Shown here: piece by piece, positions 35,874 through 44,900 of the stretch
Layout of the letters: every line of letters starts with the position of its first letter
Numbering within the stretch: position 1 is the first letter of the stretch
Assembly (NCBI RefSeq): GCF_029478095.1
Contig: NZ_JAKOAV010000004.1
Coordinates: 1 to 64,000, forward strand
DNA: 64,000 nucleotides
Direction of reading: 5' to 3'
Source of the DNA: Pelotomaculum isophthalicicum JI
Lineage (GTDB): Bacteria > Bacillota > Desulfotomaculia > Desulfotomaculales > Pelotomaculaceae
Program-made: the position numbers and the translations under genes
The notes under the pieces: generated by a model
Databases searched by the model: none
Seen by the model: only the letters and a program-made list of their open reading frames with translations
Told to the model about the DNA's origin: nothing

Positions 35874-36875
35874 TTATTTAGAAAAATGATCATAACCGCC
35901 ACGCCGCAGTGGAACAACCGCACCGTCGTCTTTTTCCAGAACGACTTCAGATAATCTGGTTATTACACCTACATGGTATACTTCAATTCCCGCCGCACTT
36001 GCAGCACTTTTCATTTTCTCCTGAGCATCCGGGCTAATTGTAAAAACCAGCTCAAAATCTTCACCGCCGAAAAGAGCCCAATTAACCGGGTCAAGCCCTG
36101 CGCAAGCGGCTACTTCCCTAACACGTGGGTCAACCGGCAGGCAAGTTTCCCTGATTAAACAACCAACACCACTGGATTTACATATTTCATGCATTTCACT
36201 GGCAAGACCGTCACTGATGTCGTTCATCGCAGTGACACCATAAGAGGCCAGAAAACTGCCCGCGTCCAACCTGGGCTTGGGAACGGCGTGCGCCAGCCGA
36301 CAATAATCAACTGATCGCGGCGAACACTGCGAATCAGGGTTTTGATACAGGTAAAGGCCTGCCGCGGAGGCACCCAGTGTGCCGGTAACATAGATAGAAT
36401 CCCCAGGACGCGCGCCGTCGCGATACACCGCCTTTCCCACCTCAACTTCGCCAAGCAAGGCTAAATTAAGCACCAGGCGCTCACGGTTGCTCACCGTATC
36501 TCCCCCAACGAGGTTGACCCCGTATTCCTGGGCAGCCTCCTTTAGACCCTGGTATAGTTCATTCATTACTGACGTATTCAATTGGGGAGGTATAGCCGCA
36601 GATATCAGCGCATGAGTTGGGCGGCCCCCCATAGCGGCGATATCGCTGACATTCACCGCCAGCAACTTCCCGCCTACTTGTCCTGGTGTACAGTAATCCA
36701 AAGAAAAATGTATTCCTTCCACCATCATATCTGTAGTAAACAGGAGCCATTTATCCCCGTTCACTGCAAGCACGGCGGTGTCGTCGCCCACTCCTTTGAT
36801 AACTCCCGTTCCATAAGTGAAACCGCGAGTTAATATATCAATTAATCCGAATTCACCCAAATCAGATATACTCAT
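35874..36875 (-). CDS. thiL: Thiamine-monophosphate kinase
   Basis: ThiL phosphorylates thiamine phosphate to TPP. Motifs are GDDTAVLAV near residue 26, LLFTTDMMVEGIHF near 40, LAVNVSDIAAMGG near 72, GGDTVSNRE near 122 and NDISDGLASEMHEI near 210. The length of 333 aa is normal. It is upstream of the riboswitch, so it is not under its control, and follows the ThiD2-like gene by about 10 nt. Confidence 0.96.
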   Translation of the reverse strand: MSISDLGEFGLIDILTRGFTYGTGVIKGVGDDTAVLAVNGDKWLLFTTDMMVEGIHFSLDYCTPGQVGGKLLAVNVSDIAAMGGRPTHALISAAIPPQLNTSVMNELYQGLKEAAQEYGVNLVGGDTVSNRERLVLNLALLGEVEVGKAVYRDGARPGDSIYVTGTLGASAAGLYLYQNPDSQCSPRSVDYCRLAHAVPKPRLDAGSFLASYGVTAMNDISDGLASEMHEICKSSGVGCLIRETCLPVDPRVREVAACAGLDPVNWALFGGEDFELVFTISPDAQEKMKSAASAAGIEVYHVGVITRLSEVVLEKDDGAVVPLRRGGYDHFSK

Positions 36876-36884
36876 GCGGATCCC

Positions 36885-37298
36885 TCAAGACATTTTTTTA
36901 AGCATGTCCAGTTCGATTTCGTAAATTTCAAAACGTATTTTCTTGAATTCTCTTGCCGCTTGCGTCGCGATGAGTTTGCAAAATTCCTCAAGCACGCGCG
37001 CAGCCTCTTGAGCGCGTTTAAAATTCGCCGCGGTAAGAGATATTAAATCACCCCTGGTATTTTCACCAGGCGTCCAGGAAATTGCTCCAACATCGCCCGC
37101 CGCGTCCCTCGCCTGAATCAACTCAAGCATTCCCCCGGGCAATTCTCCAATAACGGCAGTAACCCTATGACGTGTGTCCTTTATTTTAGCCGTCATTTCC
37201 GCATCTTCAAGGATGAAGCGGGCTATCTCCTCCAGAACTCGTAAGCCTTCTCTGAGCCGGTTTAAATTAGCGTCTATCACCCGGTAGACATCCCGCAT
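36885..37298 (-). CDS. ThiD2-like HMP-phosphate kinase domain protein
   Basis: The protein of 137 aa begins VYRVIDANLNRLREGLRVLEE, the ThiD2 signature (DANLNRxREgLRVxEd), with a second helix-rich part ANFKRAQEAARVLEEF. ThiD2 is a proposed alternative HMP-P kinase, often fused to ThiE; here it stands alone. It is often annotated as thiamine-phosphate pyrophosphorylase. The ATG at 37298 has GGAGG 9 nt upstream. No canonical thiD is in the cluster, so it may fill that step. The role is inferred from family and context. Confidence 0.75.
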   Translation of the reverse strand: MRDVYRVIDANLNRLREGLRVLEEIARFILEDAEMTAKIKDTRHRVTAVIGELPGGMLELIQARDAAGDVGAISWTPGENTRGDLISLTAANFKRAQEAARVLEEFCKLIATQAAREFKKIRFEIYEIELDMLKKMS

Positions 37299-37408
37299 TA
37301 TATTAAACCTCCGGAGAGCTAATACTAACATGGCCCCTACCCTGGTACAAGTGCTTACCCATGTTATTTATTATTTTAGTACATCTTCTTGTCTTTAAAC
37401 AGTACCGT

Positions 37409-38758
37409 TTATTTTTTAATGAAAACCATGTAGATTCCGCTATAAAGAAATACCAATACAATGCCGGTGATCATGCTTGGCAATTGCTGTGTCACCAAAG
37501 GAATAGACGCCACAGTGAGAAACAATAAGAACAATGATAAATAAGGGAGAAAAGGGTAACCCCATAATACAAACGGCTGTTTGATTTTAGGGGAATGTCT
37601 CTTAAAGCGCAGATAGGTTAAAGTGGTAATCGTCCAGTTGAACAAGGCAATAAACCCGCTTGCGCTCGCTACGTAAATGAACACTTTATGAGGCAAAACA
37701 TAAGCCAGTAAAATCGCTAACCCTAAGAATGAACTGGTTATGGTTATAGCAGGAATAGACCTGCCTTTATTGTCAATTTTTAATAGAAAATGGGGCGCTT
37801 CATTACGTGCGGCTAAAGATTGCAGCATTCTGGACACTCCGAACATGGATGTGTTCATGCAGGACAGGACGGCGATAAGGACAATAGCATTTAACAAGCT
37901 GCCGGCAAAAGTGACCCCCAGTTTTTGCAATACCGCCACCACCGGACTGGAGTCGGTGGGTACCGTTTGCCATGGCATGATTCCGGTTATCACCAGAATG
38001 GTTCCGGCATATAAAATCATGGCGGTCAGCCCGCTTGCCATTACCGCCCGCCATAAAGTTTTGCCGGGATTACGGACCTGGGTGGAAATCATACCGATAA
38101 CAGCCATCCCCGCGTAGGAAAATATCACCAGCAGCATGGAAGAATAGACTCCAATCCAGCCCCCGGGTAAAAAACCGCCCCATTGAAAATAGTTGACTGT
38201 ACCGGTTGCAAGAACTCCGGGCCACCACCCCTTTATAAATAACAACCCCAGAACAATGAACAGGAGCAACGCAATTACTTTGATTTGGGCAAGCAAACCT
38301 TCTACCTTGCTAAAACCTCGTATGTCCATGAAATTGAGGATTGTTATTAACAAGGAATAAATTAGGCTAAAAATCCATAAAGGCCAGGAGGGAAACCACC
38401 AGTGAGTGACCAGGGCGGCCGCCGTTACTTCGGTAGCCATGCTTAATATTCCAGAGGACCAGTACATCCACCCGGTAACAAATCCCATCATAGGACCCAG
38501 GTATTCATGAGCGTAAACGCTAAAGCCACCGCTGGAGGGTTTCGCGGCAGCCATCTCAGAAGTATATAACATGATCGGGATTACTACCAAAGCACCGGCG
38601 ATATACGCCAGAACTGCTCCGGGACCGGCTATATTAATGGGGATTCCGCTGGCTACGAAAATCCCTGCGCCAATGACACCTCCTAAGGCGATCATAATAA
38701 CGTTTACCAAACTTAGTTCGTTTTTATTGACATTTAACAAATAAATAACTCTGTGCAT
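37409..38758 (-). CDS. APC-family amino acid permease
   Basis: The 449-aa protein has about twelve membrane helices. The first begins LVNVIMIALGGVIGAGIFVASG, with the GxxxGAGIF substrate-binding loop of the APC superfamily. The segments YTSEMAAAKPSSGGFSVYAHEYLG and SYAGMAVIGMISTQVRNP are typical of this group. The substrate cannot be told from sequence. It starts at ATG with GGAG 6 nt upstream. It stands alone between the thiamine genes and the glucan synthase gene. Confidence 0.9.
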   Translation of the reverse strand: MHRVIYLLNVNKNELSLVNVIMIALGGVIGAGIFVASGIPINIAGPGAVLAYIAGALVVIPIMLYTSEMAAAKPSSGGFSVYAHEYLGPMMGFVTGWMYWSSGILSMATEVTAAALVTHWWFPSWPLWIFSLIYSLLITILNFMDIRGFSKVEGLLAQIKVIALLLFIVLGLLFIKGWWPGVLATGTVNYFQWGGFLPGGWIGVYSSMLLVIFSYAGMAVIGMISTQVRNPGKTLWRAVMASGLTAMILYAGTILVITGIMPWQTVPTDSSPVVAVLQKLGVTFAGSLLNAIVLIAVLSCMNTSMFGVSRMLQSLAARNEAPHFLLKIDNKGRSIPAITITSSFLGLAILLAYVLPHKVFIYVASASGFIALFNWTITTLTYLRFKRHSPKIKQPFVLWGYPFLPYLSLFLLFLTVASIPLVTQQLPSMITGIVLVFLYSGIYMVFIKK

Positions 38759-38905
38759 AAATATCTCCGCAAAGTTTTATTTCACGATCCCGGTATTATA
38801 ACCTAGTTAGCAAGAGTGATATAAATGTAGTTTTCTTATATTATGAAACACTGAACTAGAACGCCACTTTTGGACAATATACGTCCCTGTTCAATGCCGT
38901 ACAGC

Positions 38906-41900
38906 CTATAACACCAGAACGACATGATGGACCTGTCCGTCATCGTTCAATTCTAATGAAGGACCCTCCTTCACAGCTTGCCCGGCGAGAGGAACTTCCC
39001 GTCCATTTATGGTCAGAGTTGTTGCTCCGACCGACTTGCGCGAAGGATTTTCGACGGTAATAAAGTAGTTTGCGCTACCAAAACGGTATTCGACGGAAAA
39101 CCCCGGCCACTCTTCCGGTATGCACGGGCAAATGTATAACCGTTTGCCACGGCGGCGAAGACCCAGAATCCACTCAATTCCGGCTTGATACATCCAACCG
39201 GCGGCGCCGGTGTACCATGTCCAGCCGGCGCGTCTCTTAAGCGGATCCGCCGTGTAAACGTCCGCCGCCATAACATACGGTTCGCCGGCATAATGCCGCG
39301 CTTCATTAGGCGTACTTGTGTGATTCAATGGATTTAACATCTGAAACAATTCGATAGCTTTGTCTCCTCTGCCGAGTTTGCACCAGGCAATGACGCTCCA
39401 GATGATGGCGTGGTTATATTGAGCCCCATTCTCCCTAATTCCGGGCGGATAGCCCTGTATGTAGCCGGGGTTGGGATCCGTCCGGTCAAACGGCGGGGTT
39501 AAGAGACGCGCGACTGAACTATCCCTGTCCACGAGCTCGCGGTCGAATGAGCACATGGCCTGCAGTTCCCGATCATGTGGCGCTGCTCCTGAGATGACCG
39601 ACCACGACTGGGCGATGGCATCGATCCGGCATTCCTCATTGTAAATTGAACCTAACCACTGCCCGGCATCTGTGAAAGCCCGCCGGTACCACTGCCCGTC
39701 CCAAGCGTGCTCATTAAGTGACAAAGCAAGTTGTTCACGTACCTTTTTATAGTGTTCCGCCTGCTCAGCATCACCGCGCTGCCGGCACAAATCCGTAAAC
39801 ATATCCAGTACTTCACAAAGAAACCAGCCTAACCACACGCTCTCCCCGCGGCCTTCAGCGCCTACACGGTTCAGACTGTCATTCCAGTCACCGGTTCCAA
39901 TCAGCGGCAGCCCGTGCTCGCCAAGGCGCCGCAAAACCCTGTCGATGGCACACAGACAATGTTCGAAAATGCTGCCGTTACGGTTAGAAATTTGGGCTGG
40001 CTCGTATCGCTCATGTTCACCTTCCCGCAAAGGTTCACCATGAAGAAACGGCACCATCTCGTCAAACAAACTGTTGTCCCCCGTATGCTCCGCATAGCGT
40101 CCGGCGGCATAGGGCAGCCACAGCAAATCGTCGGAGAAATTTGTGCGGATGCCGCTCCGCGTCTCCTCATGCCACCAGTGCTGAACATCGCCTTCCTCAT
40201 ATTGACGCGCCGCGTGCATCAAAATCTGCGCCCGTGTAAGATCGGGGCGGGTGTGCAAGAGGGCAAGCGAATCCTGCAGTTGATCGCGAAAACCATACGC
40301 GCCTCCCGCTTGGTAAAAAGCAGCTCTTGCCCACATCCTGCAGCTAAGAGTCTGGTAAATCAACCAACCGTTCAAAAGGACATCCATTTCCGGGCAGGGT
40401 GTAGAAACCGAAACCTGATTCAAAACACCATCCCAAAATTCCCGTACTTGCGCCAAAGCCTGGTCGCAGGCATGGGTCCGGCTGTATTTCTGCGCCAACT
40501 TTCTGGCATCGTCACGGGAATGTTCACATCCGAGGAGGATATAGACTGTCCGTTCAGCGCCAGGCTCTAAAATAAGCTTTGTCCGTACCGCGCCGCAAGG
40601 GTTATAAAGAGGTCCTGTCTTACCGGAAAGGCTCTCTTTGGCAAAGGCAGCGGGGCTTTCCAATGTACCGTTGCGGCCAAGAAATTCTTCGCGGTCCGCT
40701 GTCCAGGATAGATTTTCCGCTGCGGCGGAATTACACTGCGCTGCTGATTCCAGCGCGTCCGGAGTCGCCACTACAGATGAATCCGGTTGCGTATACATAC
40801 CCAAAAAGGCTGTGGCATCGCGGAAAACTTCCTGATACGCGTTACGGGCTAACATGATCCGCGCCGACTTATCCCATTCCGTGATGATATAGGGAGCGTT
40901 CACTTGCCGCTGTACACCCAGCACCCATTCAGCGTAATAAGTGACGGACAGGCATCGCCGCGCTGCGCCCTTGTTCTGTAAATGCAATTTGACCACTTTG
41001 ATTGGATCATTGAGCGGGACAAAAACGGTCATTTCCTGCATGATACCGTTTTTCTCCTGTTGAAAACATGTAAACCCGCGACCGTGGGTAACGGTACAAC
41101 TCTGATTTGCTTGCGCGGCGGACCATGCGGCATACCAAAGTTCGCCGCTCTCTTCGTCCCGCAGATAACACACTTCGCCTGGCGGGTCAAGTACGGGATC
41201 GTTTGACCACGGAGTTAGCTTGCATTCACGGCTGTTGCGCCACCAAGTATAACCCGTGCCAAGTTCGGAGACAATGCAGCCGAACAGTGGATTAGCGATA
41301 ACATTAATCCATGGCGCCGGTAGATTATTGCCGTTTTTAAGGATAATCCGATACTCCCGGCCATCCTTTGAGAATCCTCCCCAACCGTTGAAGAACATTA
41401 ATTGTCGACCGTCATCCACCGGAGGATTAGAAAATATTTTTAAAGGCGTTACCGGCGTTGGAGGCGAGAAGACAGTATCCCGCCGGGGCGGTTTAATTTG
41501 CGCTCTAATACTGGGGCCGTTTGCCCGCAGCACCACCCTGGCTACGGCTAACAGCATTATCCTGTCCACATCAGGCAGCCGATTGGCATTGATTATGAAA
41601 ACGCTGCCAATACCACCACCTTGCCGGTGAATGACTTGTTCCACCGCCCTCCTCAGCGCATCCTGCAAATCCTCTTGATATCCTCCGCCTGACTCGTTAA
41701 GAATAACCAAATCAAAAAGCAATCCCAGGCGGTGTAAATATTCATGCCCGTTGAGGAGTTCAATGATAAACGGAATACTAACCCGGTTCTCGATCCGTAC
41801 GAGAATTACAGGCACATCTCCAGAAAGACCATACGCCCATAGACCGGACTGCCCTTTTACCATGGCGGCAATGCTCTGCTGCCGTTCTTGCCGCAACGGC

Positions 41901-44900
41901 GGATTATACAGCACCCGGCCCGCTAAAGTTTGGATGGTCGTCGCCTTGGGCATAGTCAAGTGCAGATGTCGAAGTTCGATTTGACTGCGATTCCATGCCA
42001 TTTGAAATGTCCGTTCCACCACCAAGTCACCCGAGAAACGGCCGATGATGTCGATCGCCTCTTCCCTCGTTCCAGCCACGGCAGTGACAGCGAACAATTG
42101 TACCTTTTCACCAGGATTGACGTTTAAACACCTCCGCATGATAAACGCGGGGTCAGTTATAGAACCCAATGTGCCACGCAGGCGTGAACGTATTCCCTGC
42201 GGTTGGGAAAGTGTATGTCCGCGGCCGATAAAGCAAGACCGGTCGGTCTCATATTCCACAGGTCCGATGGTCTGGCATTCGGCCATCAGCGCGTGCGCCG
42301 CCCACAGCGATTTTTCACCTTCCTGGCGAGGCCTGCGCCAGGCCAGCAGGCAGTGAGCATCCTCCGCATATTCTGTTTTAATGAACAGTTTGCTGAAAAC
42401 AGGGTGCGCGTCGTCAGCCATGGGAGGAGCCAGAGCCAATTCAAGAAACGTTGTTACTTCCATAATCCGCGCTTCAATCCCGGCATTGGTAATCGTCAAC
42501 CTGCGGACTTCCGCGTTCCATTCCGGAGACACGCATATTTCCAGGCTCGTACGCACGTCTCCGTCAACGCGCATAAAGGTGGCCCGGTCAAGGGAAAATT
42601 GCACCCGTTGTTCGGAAGAAGGGATACGACAAGGCTGAAACGACGGCGACCAAACCACATCTTTGTTTACATCACGGATATAGATGTAGCTCCCCCAATC
42701 GTCCAGCACCGGATCTTCACGCCAACGGGAGACAGCCAGGCCTTCGCACCTGCAGAGTCCGCTGCCGCTGTTAGTGACTATGGTCATAAAACTCCCGTTG
42801 GAAAGTATGCACACCTCCGGAGCAGGTGTGTTCGCGTTAAGGTATTCGCGCAGCGCACCTGTCATCACCGACGGCTTGGCGTGAGGCACACGCGCGCGCG
42901 CGAACGCGGGATGTTTGATGATCTTAGGGCGTGCGGGAATTCGTTCCTGCAATAACAGTTCTGTTGACCGCACACGCTTGTCACGGTGAAAACGCTCATT
43001 TATTTTTTTCGGCGCCAGCAAGTTGGCGAGAGCTAGCAGGCTCATTCCCTGGTGGTGGGCCATAAAACTCCGGATGATTATGTTGCTATGATCCTTCGGC
43101 AGGCGCTCGGACGTAAAATCAATAGCTTCGTAAAAACCGTATTTTCCACAGGCGCCCATTTTCTTCATTTTACGCAGGTCCGCCAACCCCTGACGCCTGG
43201 CAAAAGGTAAAGCCAGGATTGTGGCGTAAGGCGCCACAACCAAATCTTGTTCGAGGCCGCGCTTAAAGCCAAGACCGGGAACACCAAACGCCCTGTATTG
43301 GTAGTTCATTTTATAATCAAAAGCGTAGTAGCCGGATTCGGAAATGCCAAAAGGAACTCCCCGCCGGTGCGCGTACTCAATTTGCCGTTTAACGACCGCC
43401 CGGTAAGTGCTGTCCCAGACGGTGTTCCAGTACGTGCGCATAAAGATCCACGGCATTAAATATTCAAACATTGTTCCGGACCATGACAGCAGCGCGATCC
43501 GCCGCCCGATCCTGGTCATTGTCCGCCCGAGCGCATGCCAGTGAGACACGGACACTTGACCGAGGGCAATGGCAATAAAACTTGATAATCTCGCTTCAGA
43601 CGCCATCAAGTCATACAAGACCTGATCTGGTTCACCCAGCGCGGTTTGGTATCCTATGTTGAATAATTTATTCTTATGATCGTAAAGTGAGTGAAAATCC
43701 GTCTTATTAATCAGCGCCTCCAGGCGTGCAATCAGGTTCCACCCGCGAGCCAGCCATTTCTCCCGGACAATTTTAGGTGATGTTATGCGATGAACTGCAT
43801 TTTCACCATCCAGTATAGGTGTTAACTCCTCGACGAAAGCTACATTCATTATCTCCCTTGTCTTTCCGCGCACCTGTCCGGAACCCGGCTGTTCATCCCC
43901 TTCGGTAATCGACTTGAGCCACTCCGCCAGTCCTTCTTTAACCGTCATCAAACAGCCCACGAAATTGCCGGAATCCACTGTTGACACATACAGAGGAGGC
44001 AGTGGTTCGAGTGTGACTGTGTCGTACCAGTTATAAAGATGGCCGTTCCATCTTTCCATTCGCTCAACTGTACTGATCGTGCGTTCCAATCGCTCGATTA
44101 ACCCGGGTGTGTCAATGAACCCGAAATCCCTCGCCGCCAGCACGCTGGCAAGATATAGACCGGTGTTGGTAGGCGACGTGCGGTGGACAGCCCCGGTGGG
44201 CGGGTCGATTTGAATATTATCAGGCGGCAGCCAGTTATCTTCCTTAGTAACGTAATCTTCAAAAAACATCCAAATCTGTTCCGCCAACTTGCGCAATTCC
44301 GCCTCTTCAGACCCCGAAAACCGGTGCTCACGCAATCGCATGGGACGGTCCAACCAGCGGACCACGAGCGGAGCAAGCGCCCACATACCGCAAAAAACCA
44401 AACCTGTCCGCCACAGAGCCGGAATGGAACTGCTCCCCAATGCCAGCGCAAAGAGCAATATCAGCGCGTAGCCCCCGTAAATACCCGGGAGCGCATGGCG
44501 GCGGCCGCCCTTGTCGCGGCGCTCAATTTCAGCCGCGCTGACCCATTCCAGCAAATGGCGTTTTGACACTGACAGGCGGTATAAAGTTCTGATAATTGCG
44601 TCAAGCAAAAGCACACTTTGGAACGGCAATGTAATAACAGTTACAAGTATTTGTCCGGCTGTGGCCAACAAGCTTTTTGGACGCCAGAAAGTCCACCTGA
44701 GCGCCGTCAATTGACGGAACAACGGCAAAAACAATGTCGCCAGCACAAAAGCAAGCCAGCGCCCGTGAGAGCCGGGTAAAACGGTCAGGCCGAGCAGCAA
44801 TGTCGCATACAGCGCCGGCGTCAGCAAACTGCGGCGCATATTGTCGATGATCTGCCAGCGAGTGAGGAGAGATAAGCCAACCGGCAAATATTTTCCCCGC

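Noticed and set aside
42203-42955. Long plus-strand frame of 250 codons inside the glucan synthase gene
   Set aside because: It is antisense to a strongly supported coding region and shows no recognisable domain; likewise the long frames at 39914-40570 and 44183-44566.
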